Source of the DNA: Lampris incognitus
Taxonomy: Eukaryota; Chordata; Actinopteri; Lampriformes; Lampridae
DNA: 64,000 nucleotides
Assembly (NCBI RefSeq): GCF_029633865.1
Contig: NC_079213.1
Span: 107,973,061 to 108,037,060 of the forward strand
Reading direction: 5' to 3'
Shown: positions 18,891 to 31,516 of the stretch, one piece after another
How positions within the stretch are numbered: position 1 is the first letter of the stretch
Layout: each line of letters opens with the position of its first letter
Translations under genes and position numbers: made by a program
Notes under the pieces: model-generated
The model's input: the letters and a program-made list of their open reading frames with translations, nothing else
What the model was told of the DNA's origin: nothing
Databases searched by the model: none

Positions 18891-21800
18891 ATGTGCAAAG
18901 GATTAGCAAAGCTTCCTGCAACGTGCTTGAAAAGGTAAGCCTGATGTGGATTCAAAAAGAATGAAACAAAACAAACAAACAAACAAAAAAGCAATGAAAA
19001 CTGTTGAATCAATGTATTGGTGTGATATAGTGTGGAACGATATGTAGACGTCAGTGTTAAATCAACTGTTGTTGCAGTAGACTACACTGGAACGCAACTG
19101 TTAACATACTGGTTCAGCGAGTGATATTTCTCTGTGAATTATATGAATAAAGTACATGCACTATGAATAATTAAACGTGTTTTTGCTCACTACTCCTGCC
19201 TGTCGTCCCACAGCGCCAAAGACATCAAGCACAAAATAGGCTTCCTCCTCCAGAAGTCAGAACCCCAGGCGTCAGATCAAAAGCCGACAAAAGACAAAGA
19301 TGTCAGTGTGATGAGGTCAGGACAAACATCACTTTACTCGATGTATTTTGTTTTGTTTCGTCTATTTGTTTCAGTGTGTGTTTATAGAGACTGCACCTAT
19401 AGGGTTTGTGGCGTGACACTGAAAGTCTCAAACGCAGTATCACAACCGTACAAACGCCATACTGATGATGATGATGATGATGTGTGGTGTGTTGTGTGGG
19501 ATTCAGTCAGCAGCGCGTGCACAAATTGGTGTTACCTTAAAAAGTGTTATGATCGATAAAACGATGGACTGATTATGGGAGCAAAGCAGAAACGATAGTG
19601 TAGTGGGGTCGCTAGAAGGAGAATAACAGGAACAGAGATCCAGGACAGCACTCGGGGGACGTACCCTTCCTCAGCCGTCCATATGGCTGAAGTTAAGAGA
19701 CGTGCACAGCTCAGATGAAGTCAATGAGATGTCAGCCTGGCGTAACAAGTTCAACCATCGGGGTCACATTACAAAAAAAACCAAAAACAAACAAAAACAG
19801 GCGACCGGCCAGTCTACACTCAAGCCTGTAGGCATCAGCGTGCCCGGAAAACGAATCCAGAAAATGAAACGCTCTTGAGAAAACATATTTCTTTCCCCAC
19901 AGGACAACTTACTTCACCACTTCAGGTCCTGTGTATTTCAGTTCGCTCAGACTATGGTTGTGACTATGAAAACGTCTACCGCTCAAGACTTCTCATTATG
20001 ATTGTGAATGGCCTATGTGCATTCACAAACCCTACTTTTTAAGTCACACTTTGTTTAACTTAAGAATATATAACTTAATATTGCAACTTATTCTTCCTTT
20101 GACCGCTCCATCAGCTCCCGTCTTAGGGCGAGACGAACGGTTCCCCATTATCCTGCAGCAACAAAACACACAATGGTGCCAAAGAAAATTACCGCTCGAG
20201 ACATCAGACAAGAGGCGACCAGAAAATCTCACTAAAAAAGTCGTCAAAGATTGCAGGGCTTCGAAACGAAATCTCGGTGATGTTTCTAAAGACTTGACAG
20301 TGTGAGGGTCCCGATGTGTGTCTGGCCCCTTGTCCGACTTCTCCAGATATACTGCTGGACTATGATGGATCCAATGCAACCCGATGAGAGGGCGTGTCCC
20401 TCCGTCTTTGCTTTAGTAAATCCCTCCGTTGTATCCCAAAGCACCTTCTCCTTTACTGCCTTGTGATGCAGTGTATCATCATACCCTCTACGTTTGAAAT
20501 TCACACAAGAAGGGCCCTCGGCCTGTGACTCGCACAATTAACTACAATCACATATAGATATTACATATATCATGTTCACATGGGGCATTTTAAAAGAGTA
20601 ATTTGATTAAAAGCGATCACGAGACCAGCCATTGTGGGTTCATTAAAGACGGTTTCTTTGGCTCAGAAGTGATTGACACTCCTTTATATAACAGAGCCCG
20701 TTTTAGAAGAGACGATATTGGACTCTTCCAAGGCCGTTTGAATTCCATTTATGCATTCTTACATGTATCGATACTCCACCTTTTAACGATGAAAAGGGTG
20801 ACAAACAAACAGGCATGTTACGCTAAAGAAAGTGGATGAGGATGAGACCAGTTTCCTGCTGGCCTTCAGCACATGCCTGTCACCCGCATCGATTAAACCG
20901 TCCGGCGCCATAAGATTGTTATTATCGACATCCCCTGAAAGGCAATGGCATTAAGCTGGAGTAATAACAATCTTCAGGCACCGTTGTTGCAGGAGAGCTC
21001 TCATTGTTCTGTGTCAGCAAGTTAGCATCAATAACGGGGCAGCCTGGCCTTTTCCTTGATAGCAGGTTACCGCAATCAACCGCATTCGAAATCATTATGG
21101 GTCATCCGTAATGCTAAACATCTCTCTGCCCGTGACAGTTGTAGAGCAGCAACATTACTCATCACGCAATTGCAACACGAAAATATGCTAGTCAGCGCGC
21201 AACCCGTCCAATAACGTTAGATGAGTAGCATAAATATGAGTCATGCACTAACTGGGTGTTGTGTAAGGTTATATAGGTAATCGTTATATTATTATGAGGT
21301 CTGGCTTTAATCAAACACTGCAGGAAGCATTATGGCAGTTGCGTAACATTCGCTTGCAGAACACAAATGTGTTATCTGATTTGCTGCCAGCGTTGCTGAG
21401 ACTATTTATGCCGACATTGTACAAGGATGGCACGTCTGTGTGAGGAGTTGTAAACTCATGGCGAGCAAAGTAATATTTCTGTCAGCGCGTTATGGAGGAG
21501 TGTGGGGAAGGATGTGCGGACGGCATTTTGGCGCCGGACGTTCTGCATTCCGAGATGCACATCCTCTTGTCTAGGAACCAATCCAAGGAGAAACCATCTT
21601 TTCTGTAGCCGCCATACTCTCTGTCTTGCTCATAAACGTTCCTACTTTTCCGGCTCTAATTAAGAAAACACTAAGGTGAGCGGGACCATCAATTCACCTT
21701 TGAGGGAAAAATACGAACAACAAATAAAACAGTGTTTTGAAAACGCCCAAGCAAACCTCCTCAGGGAAACCAACCCTGATGAAAGGAACAAATAAGCTTT

Positions 21801-24800
21801 CACATTCGTTGTTTATCCAACAACAGCACCTGAGCAATTCTGGCTGCCAAAGGTGTGGAAGTGGTTCGGGGTAATGAAAGTTGTTGCAACATTAAAACAA
21901 GACCAAGCCACACCAAGAACACCATGGGAAGCAATAGTGCGAGCATGAACTCTACAAGGTGCTATAGCTCCTCATTTATCATATATTTGGGTTAGCTGCA
22001 CTGACAGCAGGTTGTCTCCTTAGTATGGCTGGGAAATTGGTTTTGGGAAGGAAAAAAAAAGTTTTTTAGATGTTGTGATGTTTTTACAATGCAACCTCAC
22101 TGAGCAAACCTTATGTGTGTGTGTGTTTTTCTGTTTTAGAGCTGCTCCACCAGGTGATGTGGCGAAATGGAAAGAATCCTTCAACTACATGATGAAGAGC
22201 GAAGGTGAGCCTCTCTGATTCATTTTGACTTTTGCCTGATCCCCAAACCTGGAAAATTTCAGTCTTGGTTCAAACCATACCCAGTAGCCATTTTCAGACC
22301 ACTGATAATGATCTGTGTTGGAGGACATGATAGCTCATCACCTCTCACGAGGGGTTACTCTCAGGTTTCACACCAAACAAAGAGTTCATACTTGAACAAA
22401 AATATACAGAGGTCCTGACCAATGGACGAAACTGCCTTGACTTTTTCATTTCTCTAGATTTGTTGCTTCCGTTTTTGAATGTGAATTTATACCGCCGTTG
22501 CATTTATCGTGAGCTAGAGTGTTCAGGCGTGTGGCTAGAATCTAAAATTTAATTTAAAATTGGCAGTAACTACCGGTAATTAGCAGGTAAATTAGCTGTT
22601 ATTGCCGGTTATATGTTGACCAGATCTGACCATGTCCTATTAACCTCTTCATTGTACCAGGCACCTCGTCAAGTTACTCGTTGATCACCCTTTTCAATTT
22701 TTACTGCTGCACTTTGGCTGCAAATAAATTTAATTGACAAACCACGCTACAGCTAAAAGACTAAAAAAAAAATGTTGCATAGCCTGGTAATAATGCGATA
22801 CCTGCTAATTAGCATCATTCAGGTTCTCACACACCATGGGCGGGCTTGGTCCAGACATTAATGTAAAGTTAAGGAGACTTGGCTGGAACACCCCAACAAA
22901 TATATATGCAAACAACCCCCCCCACCCCCCACGCCCGACCCCACACACTCACAGATGCATTCTCATGCTGTAGACGTGTGGTACGTGTCTGAATGCACTG
23001 CCGAGTAGCCCCTCAGGGCATGTGTTTCGGGGTGTTTTTGTGTTTGTTTATGTGTGCGAGTGCGAGTGTGTGTTTGTGTGTGTGTTTCTAAACCCCCCTG
23101 AGCATTAGACTCCCTGTGTCGACAAAGAGGGAGAGCAATGGCCTCATGAGAACACAGTTGGGCCTCGACCCACTTCATTCCAAACCCTCATCCACTGACC
23201 CCTAACAGCAAGCAGCCCCCCCCTTCACTTCCTATCTGTTCCCATCAACTCCCCTCCCCCATCCCCCCTCTTCCTTTGCTTACCTCAAAACTAAGTTGTA
23301 AAAGGTCCTTCCATCCCACATCTACCCTGGATTAGTGATACTGAGAAATGATTTTCAGCAGCAATGCTGAGACACTTATATCTAGCATGTGAAAAGCAGG
23401 TCTCCTATGAGTCCTACGTCGGTGCACATGGACACGTCAGCTGGCTGGACTCTAAGTGCCGTCCCTGTTGTCCTCTTTACTGTGATGAACGATGGATTAG
23501 ACACTGTCATATGAAATTGTACTATTTCATTATTAAGAATTAGATTTTACCATTCTGCATCAATAGCCGTGTTTCTGTCCAAATGGTTTTTTTGATGTGA
23601 ATTTGGATGGAAACAGCAAATATCGAATAAAATCCCCAAAATTTGCTCAAGAGTTTCTGTGCTTGCTGGAGGTGGATTAACCTTTTCATTCAATAGAAAG
23701 AAATGTGATATAAAATTGCAATTGAAATGCAATTTCAAAATAAAACACGTAAAAAAAAAAAAACAAAGTGAACTGAAATTAATCACATGATCAGCCGGAT
23801 CATGTGGGCAATGGCGGTTTTATTTAATGGCAATACATAGTCATTCGAACTTTTTGCGCGATTGTTCGCTTGAAATGTATTCAAACGTTGCACTGAAACA
23901 TGCTTATCGTTTTTCTTTGCTAGGTGGCCGTGTGGTCTTCACTAACTTCCTGAGGTCAGAGTTCAGTGAGGAGAACATGGACTTCTGGAACGCCTGCCAG
24001 GAATACAAGAAGATCTCACCTATCAAGATGGCCGCCAAAGCCAAGCTGATCTACTACAAGTATGTTGAGGTGGACTCTCCTAATGAGGTAATCAAAATTT
24101 GGGGCAATGCCACAAATGAGCAATGTGTTATATCTGTAGACAACCATAACGTCATAAGATCCACGATATCTATCAAACATTAAACCCCCCCCACCACACA
24201 CACACACACACACATACACACACACACACACATCACCCTACACTTGTGGGGACTCCTCATTGACTGCATTCATTCCCTAGTCCTTAACTAACCTTAACCA
24301 TCATAACTACATGCCTAACCTTAACCCTTACCTTAACCTTAACCCTAAACCCCAGCCCTAACTCTAAAATAGACCCTTTTCCTCATGGGGACCCATAAAA
24401 TGTCCCCACAATGGGGACATTGGATAATATGTCCCCACAATGGAGACATTTTAGCCAATCTATCATATCCAATTTCATCCTATCTACATTTTATCTAACC
24501 CAATGGTGACACTTGATCCCCACTATGATAGAAAAACCTGTTACACACACAGTGTTATTATTAAAAATCGTTAGAATTTAAAAGCGCGGTAGAACTGAAG
24601 ATCTGCAAGAATCTAATTTTCTCTTGAGAATGCAAATGTGACTGAAGTGGTATGAACTATAATCCTGACAATTTACATGCAAATAAAATGACCTTTTCAA
24701 TCGTTTCTTTCACCGGTGTATCGTAGACAACAACTAACCCACAATAATCCGAATCATAGATGCTTTCGTGGTTTTGTAGATGATTCGTCCTTGCATGACT

Positions 24801-25699
24801 TCCCCACGAAAATTAATATGGTGCAAATCTTTACCATAACAGCCAAATGAGGTAGAACATGACAGCTAGTCTTGTGGCTAACAAGCCATATGGCTGGGCA
24901 AGCTGGCAGATAGTACAACATCAACAGCTAAAACCAAGGTTGAACTCGGGTTGTAGTAATTGCATCATATCACGTAACCTAATGAGTGATGAACTTTAGA
25001 GATACTGCTTCATTCGTGCAAGTGGAACATCCAAATTCAAGTTATTTATAAATCCTGATGACCCCAAGTTGTTAAATTCAAAATGTTTGATATGCAACCG
25101 TTTATTGATATACCGGACCTGTTTCGATTGGAGGGACATTATGCAATATCCAAGGCTCAGCGTTTTCGGTTTTTACCGATTCTCACTGAAAAATACCCAG
25201 ATTTTTAAACTGATTTTCACCCTGATTTTACATTTCCACGGATCCAAAAGTTGTTCCTGTTCGTGTGAGGTTATGTAACAGTGTCCTCTTGTGGCGAAAT
25301 TCAGCATGCTGGATGGCTTTGAAAGCTAAAAACCGAAAACGCTGAGCTTTGTTAACAGATCATGGGTGGGGTGTGACGAGGATGAAATTTACATCTCCGT
25401 TCCATTTAGTCATGTCCCGTAACTTTGCACACCGCCGGGTGTCTAAACAGCTCCGCTCGTCCTCTGTGTCGTCTCAGGTCAACTTGGACTCACTGACCAG
25501 GGAAGGGACCAAGCAGAACCTCGAGACTCCCACCCGGTCTGCTTTCGACGAGGCTGAGAAGAGGATCTACATCTTGATGGAAAAAGACTCCTACAGGCGA
25601 TTCGTTAAGTCCAAACTGGTCCAGGACATGTGCCAGACGCCCACCGCCGACGCCCACGAGAAGAAGGGGAAGAAAAGCAGCTGTGGGGAGAACCGGTAG
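18891..25699 (+). CDS. rgs4: Regulator of G-protein signalling 4 (complete, 5 coding exons)
   Basis: Coding exons are 18891-18934, 19214-19315, 22140-22204, 23924-24087 and 25478-25699. All introns are GT-AG, the phases are consistent, and they join into 198 residues (mammalian RGS4 has 205). The protein is a GTPase-activating protein for Gi and Gq alpha subunits at the inner plasma membrane. The N-terminus [18 protein letters not shown] is the amphipathic helix shared by RGS4/5/16. Cys2 is the known N-degron/palmitoylation residue and Cys12 the second palmitoylation site. The RGS domain spans about 57-176. It keeps FSEEN (Glu87, Asn88), Cys95 (NACQEY) and VNLD (Asn127), which contact the G alpha switch regions in the known structure. 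ALMEKDSY-type residues ([13 protein letters not shown]) close the domain. One residue is missing relative to RGS4/RGS5 after KKI, so Asn127 stands for human Asn128. RGS4 rather than RGS5 is called from [20 protein letters not shown] and VNLDS. It is convergent with rgs5. Confidence 0.95.
19316..22139. other. rgs4 intron 2, repeat-poor; candidate regulatory sequence
   Basis: The 2.8-kb intron is almost free of recognisable repeats, unlike most of the window. The part 20600-21650 has mixed composition and many TAAT/ATTA cores. A candidate intronic enhancer, inferred from repeat absence only. Confidence 0.3.
24188..24545 (+). repeat. Repeat H (telomere-like CCTTAACC repeat) in rgs4 intron 4
   Basis: A (CA)n tract is followed by 'acttgtggggactcctcattgactgcattcattccctag', degenerate CCTTAACC/CCCTAA repeats (24285-24365) and 'cctcatggggacccataaaatgtccccacaatgg'. 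Similar copies lie at 27443-27665 and 45465-45690. The ends (ttgtggggac, gtccccacaa) are inverted, which suggests a small DNA element that carries internal telomere-like repeats. Confidence 0.65.
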
Positions 25700-25971
25700 G
25701 TGCTGACCGGCGGTGCCTAGACGGAGATGACAACCAGCAGATCTGCAAAACTGAGACCGTGAGGGCGTGCGAGAAAAGATACCTCTTATAGAAAATTGTC
25801 GGTGATGAGAAAAGGTTAAGTTTTTTTCTGTGTCCAGGGTGAATATGAGAGGGAAGTATTTATTTGTCATATGACTGACACAGGGAAAGGTCATTTTTTT
25901 TGCTCATTTCATCTGGAGTCACATCTCCGTCTCCAACTGAGTGAGTTAACAATTATTTTTACCTTTTATGC

Positions 25972-25977
25972 AATAAA
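25972..25977 (+). terminator. rgs4: Proximal poly(A) signal of rgs4
   Basis: AATAAA about 270 bases after the rgs4 stop codon, in AT-rich sequence. A second AATAAA at 27034-27039, in 'gttcaaaaataaagatatgc', could give a longer 3' UTR of about 1.35 kb. RGS4 messages with long 3' UTRs are known. Which signal is used cannot be told from sequence. Confidence 0.55.
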
Positions 25978-26853
25978 ACAACACCGTTTCCATCCTGGTA
26001 TTTCTTTCTTCATTTGTGCCCATTCCAGTATTTGGATAGGTTAACAATAATGTTGTCCATACATGTGCCGCCGATCATCACTTCTTAATTGCAGCATTTC
26101 TTAATGCTTTCGTGATACTGTGACTTTTTTTTTTTCCATATGCTGTTTGAACGCACCCCGACCTGCCAGTGGGTGACATTCACACGACAGTGCTATATAC
26201 AATGCAGATCTACCTCCTTTAAAGGGACAGGGGTGCACACGGGGGACAAACACGCACATTTAGAAAGTGTCGGATGCCCACATCACACGCGGTGCCTGCT
26301 ACTGTTTCTTTGCTCGGACCGCCGGGTTTCCGCGAACGCCACGCTTACGTCGGCAAGGGCGGCGAGCCTTCCACAAGCGTTACACATTCGTCACACAACG
26401 GAGGGAGGCCTCCTATAACCTCCACGATGGCCGCGGTTGGGCCTGACGTACAGTAGAGGGCAGGCACACCTGGATGGCACGCCAACATCCATTACCTCAC
26501 CATGTTCACTTTCTTCGCTCGCCAGCGCTAACGCTCAGCATGCTTTACCCATCGTTGTACCGATTCGCTGCGTACATCTTGTGAATGTCAAACGGTAGAA
26601 GTAAAGGATATTATTATACGAGATTGATTACTCTTTTAAGTGTGTGTTTCATTAATCTGAAATGAATCTGATTGTGCTGTGATGTGTATCTCTGTAATTG
26701 GAACCGCGCACTTGGGACATGGGGACGCTATCGATGTTATTGAAACGTGTTCGGCGGCACGGTGATTGTAATAATAATAACGATGATGGCACAGTTTGTT
26801 TGTATAGTGCGCTTTTCTGAAACCCAAAGTGCTAAAGTTATGTACAAAACAAC

Positions 26854-26857
<4 letters not shown>

Positions 26858-26884
<27 letters not shown>

Positions 26885-26885
26885 A
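26858..26885. repeat. (GA)n microsatellite
   Basis: Simple GA repeat following a short 'gcgcttttctgaaacccaaagtgct' repeat fragment, within the possible long rgs4 3' UTR. Confidence 0.85.
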
Positions 26886-27142
26886 CATTACAGTGCACAG
26901 AAAACAAAAAAGCGGAGTTTAGCTGTTTTGGTAAAACAAACTCCCTTGAGCTGAATTAGATGTGCCCATATCATAATGTTGTAACTATTGTATTTATGTT
27001 AACTGTACCTGGCATGTCTTGTGACTGTTCAAAAATAAAGATATGCATTTGCAGATGAATCTTGTATGATGTGTAACAGTGTCTTCATGCATGTGCAATA
27101 ATCCAGGTGAGGATATCACAAAAAAAAAAGAAAAAAAGAAAA

Positions 27143-28110
27143 AAGCTGAATCAGTTCATCTGGACACGATGGTTACGGAGAGAAAACTTTCATCACTCAT
27201 CTAAGTGACCTCTCCTGTCTAAACAGACTGCAGGTGGCATAATGACTGAAATCCACGATCGGTTTCATATACAAATATGGGTGTGACCATCCATCCATCC
27301 ACTATCTGAACCGCTTATCCTGCTCTCAGGGTCGCGGGGATGCTGGAGCCTATCCCAGCAGTCACTGGGCGGCAGGCGGGGAGACACCCAGCACAGGCCG
27401 CCAGGCCATCACAGGGCCGACACACACACACACACACTCGCAAATCTATACTTGTGGGCCCACCTCACTGACTACATTCATTTCCTAGCCCTTAACCCTA
27501 ACCTTAACCATGCAAACTACACGCCTAACCCTAACCCTTACCCTAACCTTAACCTAACCCTAATTCTAACCTTAACCCTAAAACCAAGTCCTAACCCTAA
27601 AACAGACCCTTTTACTTGTGGGGCCCCATAAAATGGCCCCACAAGGTAGGGTGGTTTCTGGCTTCTCTATCGAAAAACACACGTGCGCGCACACACACAT
27701 TTATACCTAGAGACAATTTAGTACGGCCGATTCACCTGACCTACATGTCTTTGGACTGTGGGAGGAAACCGGAGCACCCGGAGGAAACCCACACAGACAC
27801 GGGGAGAACATGCAAACTCCACACAGAGGACGACCCGGGATGACCCACCCCAAGGTTGGACTACCCCGGGCTCGAACCCGGGACCTTCTTGCTGCGAGGT
27901 GACCGCGCTTACCACTGCGCCATGGTGCTGTCAATGGGTGTGACCATTAACTAGAATTTCAATGGCCATGTGTACTGTTCACAGAGGATTAGGGAATGTT
28001 TGCAATCACAACATTGTAAGATGGCGACAGATGGACGCATAGCCCCACCCCCCCCCAACCCGGTTCAGGGATGGTTGTTCCCTCGTCACATAGATGGCCT
28101 CAAAGAGGTA
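27143..28110 (+). repeat. Penelope-like terminal repeat fragment, split by SINE-A
   Basis: 27143-27290 and 27934-28110 match, in order, the terminal repeat of the Penelope-like element at 31213-34078 ('ctgaatcagttcatctggacac', 'catcactcatctaagtgacct', 'gactgcaggt', 'tgtgaccattaactag', 'tgcaatcacaacattgtaag', 'gttcagggatggttgttccctcgtcaca'). SINE-A was inserted between them later. Confidence 0.75.
27277..27947 (-). mobile_element. Full-length SINE-A with 14-bp target duplication
   Basis: ATGGGTGTGACCAT occurs at 27277-27290 and 27934-27947, bracketing the SINE at 27291-27933. Read on the - strand it has a tRNA-like head (A-box tggcgcagtggtaagcg, B-box gggttcgagccc), the conserved 'gtttgcatgttctcc..gtgggtttcctcc' body, 'gtcaggtgaatcggccgtac', a (TG)n stretch, and the 'gagagcaggataagcggttc' tail ending in (GGAT)n. 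Repeat H (about 27443-27665) sits inside the TG/CA tract, so three insertions are nested here. Confidence 0.85.
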
Positions 28111-28261
28111 TAACCAACCTACTAATCTGCTGATCATGACAGTTTTCAGCTAAATAATATATCGGATTTAGTCTGCTGGATGCACAACAAGGACCATTCA
28201 GTGTTAGCAGTCTGCACAATATAACAAAGCAATGCACTTTTATAACACAACATGATACGAA

Positions 28262-28562
28262 TGTTATTATGAGTTATTATTAATATTAAGTTATATAGCA
28301 TTTTTCTGGTCTACCGACCACTCAAAGCACTTTACAGTGCACGCCTCACTTTCACCCATTCACACACACACACACACACATTCATACGCTGATGGTGGAG
28401 GCTGCCATGCAAGGTGCCAACCTACTCATCAGGAACAGTTAGGGGTTCTCTGTCTTGCTCAAGGACACTTTGACATGCTCTCTGCAGGAGCCGGGGATCG
28501 AACCAGCGACCTTTCGATTACTAGACGACCCGCTCTACCTCCTGGGTCATGCCGCCCACGCT
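28262..28562 (-). repeat. SINE-F (tRNA-headed, inverted)
   Basis: Read on the - strand, the head 'ggcatgacccaggaggtagagcgggt..' has an A-box and 'ggtcgctggttcgatcccc' a B-box. The body has 'gctctttgagtggtc'-type and 'gctatat' motifs. A (CA)n lies inside. A headless relative is at 36893-37140. Confidence 0.65.
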
Positions 28563-29385
28563 GAATATGAATGTTGACTAAAGACTGTGAGAATATAGCA
28601 TTTCCCAGAGTTAATATGGAAAAAAAGTACTGAAGTGGTTATGTTCACAGACGCCTTCTCCAGAGGCTTACGTCTGAGTTGTTGATGAAGTCCCATATAT
28701 TTGGACATGTATTTTTGGATTGTTTTGTTATTTAAGTAGTTACAGGAAAACATATCATTTTGTTCTCCTGGTGGACTTGTTAGCCTGAATGTACTTCCGT
28801 GAAGAAAAGGCGTTTTGCTGTAGTTGCTAAAATATTCACAGCCATACCGCTCCGACAATATGCCCATCTAAGGGCAATGCATTGTGATTTAGATTTGATC
28901 ATTTTTATTCTGCAACGAAAGCCTGTTTAAATGTAATCCTGTGTAAATAATAGTTAAATAAACAGCAGTGAGACAAACACGGTTAAATATTTAGACTTGC
29001 TGTGTTGGTGTGGGCTTCGGCTACGACATATACAGAAACAAATGAGAAGGAGCCTGGATTGATACGGCGCGGCAGAATCAGCAAGGTAGGGCCTGGCGTC
29101 CAGAGTTAATTACTCTTCTATATCCATCTTGACGTAAATGCTTCAAGGCAAAGCACTCTAGAGCTTTGAGAGCTGTTTTGTGTGTGCCTAAAATGGGACA
29201 AGCATCACAAAAGTCTCAAGTTTGTTTGGCTGATGCTGCTATGTACTGTGTGGCCTCTGCGTCATGATGTGAGGAGAGCAACGCTCGGACTTTGGGAGGT
29301 TTTTTGGGAAATTTGTTTCAAAAGCTCACCACGTCTTGCTCAATAGTACTGACTAAGAAATTATGTATACAGAAGAAAACTCTAC
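28563..29385. other. Intergenic, nothing recognised
   Basis: No gene, RNA or clear repeat is seen. Confidence 0.5.
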
Positions 29386-29397
29386 ATAGCAACATAG

Positions 29398-30430
29398 TAC
29401 AACTAGAACGACCAAGGCCGTCATTTTGATGGTTTTGGATTTTCAAAGTTTAATAACTGTGAAAAAAAAAGAGATACAGACCTGTCGTTCCCTGAATGCT
29501 CCAAAAATGGCATATATTTGAATTAAAAGGAGTTTTAGATCAATTGCACAAAAAAAAAAGTTATGATAAGCTCTACCTACAATGACCCTGAGTGGTCAAA
29601 ATGACCGCACATAATTTGCGCGTCATCGTGCATGTCATGTCACTATTTATGACGTGTGTTGGTCGCGTCACTTCCTTCGTGAAGTTCATTGCTCCGTCCT
29701 AGAAACACACTAGCGTTCTCCAGTGCAGAGTAATATCCTAAATTTGATTTTTGATTATTGACAACATGCCTGGGTACAGGCGCACCATGACTACCACTGA
29801 CGCGTTACAGTATATACAGGCGTTGGACAGCGGCCATTTTAAATTGTTTGAAAAATAGTATTAAAGTCGTTAAAATATTAATTTTGGTGTCAGTCGTTTC
29901 TTAACAGACATTCTAACGTATGGAATGCATTAATATCTCAATTGGGTATTTATCTTGACAGAATATAGAGTTTAAAAACCGTAGGCCACGGTCGTTCCAG
30001 TATTTTTAAGTTCCGGTCGTTGTTTGGGACGGTTTCAATGGTTATTTTCAGTTCTTTTTTTTACATTTCACGTTTTATAGGCCTTGTTACGTTTGTTCGA
30101 TTAGCGATATGTGTTTTCCGTTTTGTTTTTCAGGCAATATTTTCACTTTTTCAATTTTGCTATTCAAGTTCGACCATGTCTCTCTGGAGCTTAAATTGTT
30201 TAAAAATAGTATTATGGTTGTTAAAAATTTTAATTTTGGTGTCAGTCATTTCCTAACAGTTTCCTAATTTTGATGTGAGTCGTTTCCTGCATACTAACAT
30301 ATGCAATGCATTAATATCTCAGTTGGGTTTTTATCTTGACAGAATATAGAGTTTAAAATCCGGCCGTCATTTTGACGGCCCATGGTCGTTTCGGGTAAGA
30401 GTGAAATCCTGGTCGTTCCAGTGTTTTAAA
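29398..30430 (+). mobile_element. piggyBac-like non-autonomous element with duplicated 3' end
   Basis: The left end has 'ctagaacgaccaaggccgtcattttgatgg'. The right end is the complement of 'cactggaacgacc..', preceded by 'ccgtcattttgacgg'. A related terminus ('ggccacggtcgttccagtatttttaa') also occurs internally at 29980-30010. The block from 'ttaaattgtttgaaaaatagtatta' to the terminus occurs twice (about 29838-30010 and 30190-30430), so the 3' part is tandemly duplicated and diverged. GGAACGACC-type termini and the short transposase start suggest piggyBac. A TTAA duplication is not clear. Confidence 0.55.
29766..29858 (+). pseudogene. Short piggyBac-type transposase N-terminus
   Basis: A 30-residue frame, MPGYRRTMTTTDALQYIQAL..., resembles the start of piggyBac-type transposases (basic residues, then an A-L-Q-x-I helix) and is cut off by TAG. 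It is a remnant within a non-autonomous element. Too short to be certain. Confidence 0.4.
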
Positions 30431-30439
30431 GACGCCTGT

Positions 30440-31212
30440 GCAGACGACACAACCTTTTTCTTTATGCAATAACTCAGTATCACGTTCTTCTTTTTAACTG
30501 CCTATATTTAGATGTTGCCACTGAAAAAGCAAGAGCCCATGAGAAATCGATAAATCCGTTGGGATCCTGCGCAGAACGCTTGTGATTGTGAATGCTTGTC
30601 TTCCACACAAAGGGAACTCAAGTCTGTTGCAGTGGGAGGCCTGGGAAAGAGGACTGAGAACATGTTCAAGTGAACCAAAGTACAGAGACACTCGTGCAAC
30701 CCGCCTGCTCACAGAGGCCACTTACTGTACAAAGAGAGTATTGTATATACTGCATAAGACACCGCCCTTATCCAGCTTTTTTCTTTGGCAGGATGAGGTT
30801 CAGAATTGAGAATGGAAAAGAAAGAAAAAAAACAAGAAAAAAAACCATGGCAAGGTCTAATTTCCACCATTTTGAGTTTTGTTTGATTCAATTTAACCAA
30901 ACTCCGTAAAATGAGGCTAGATCGTTGAACTATTTTTTACAGGCTTTTGGCTAACACGCTTACTGAAAGCAACGTAAGGCAAAAAAGTGGATGTGGGGTA
31001 GGTACATGTAAAAGCCTTTGTACTGCGATGCAGGGAAGGGATTTCTGGGAAACTGGGGGCTCTCAGAGGCTCATGGAGACGATGCAGACGGTCAACAAAA
31101 TGTACATGCTGACAAGTGTCTGCAGGCCTAACCATCATATCCTGCATGCTGGCGAACACATCTTTTGCTTGGATACGCATGTGCATGTAAATGTGTACGT
31201 TTGGTTGCATAG
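30440..31212. other. Intergenic, nothing recognised
   Basis: Overlapping short frames on both strands, none with recognisable motifs. Confidence 0.5.
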
Positions 31213-31516
31213 CACAGAAAGTTGAATCAGTTCATCTGGACACAACATTTAGTGGGAGAAACGTTTCATCACTCGCCTAAGTGACCTTTTCAGTCTCAAC
31301 GGACTGCAGGTATCCCCACCCTTATAAACAATAGAGTGGCATTATGACTGAAATCAACGATCAGTTTCATATGCAAATTGCCGTGACCATTAACTAATGT
31401 TACAATGGCCATGTGTACTAGTCAGAGGACTTGGCAATTTTTGCAATCACAGCATTGTAACTTAGCAACAGATGTACTCTTAGCCCCCCCCCAGTTCAGG
31501 GATGGTTGTTCCCTCG

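Noticed and set aside
24285-24365. Interstitial telomere from a chromosome fusion
   Set aside because: The CCTTAACC-type repeat is degenerate and part of an interspersed element found three times in the window with the same flanks.
25490-25894. 134-residue - strand frame over rgs4 exon 5
   Set aside because: Shadow of the rgs4 coding exon; no family similarity.
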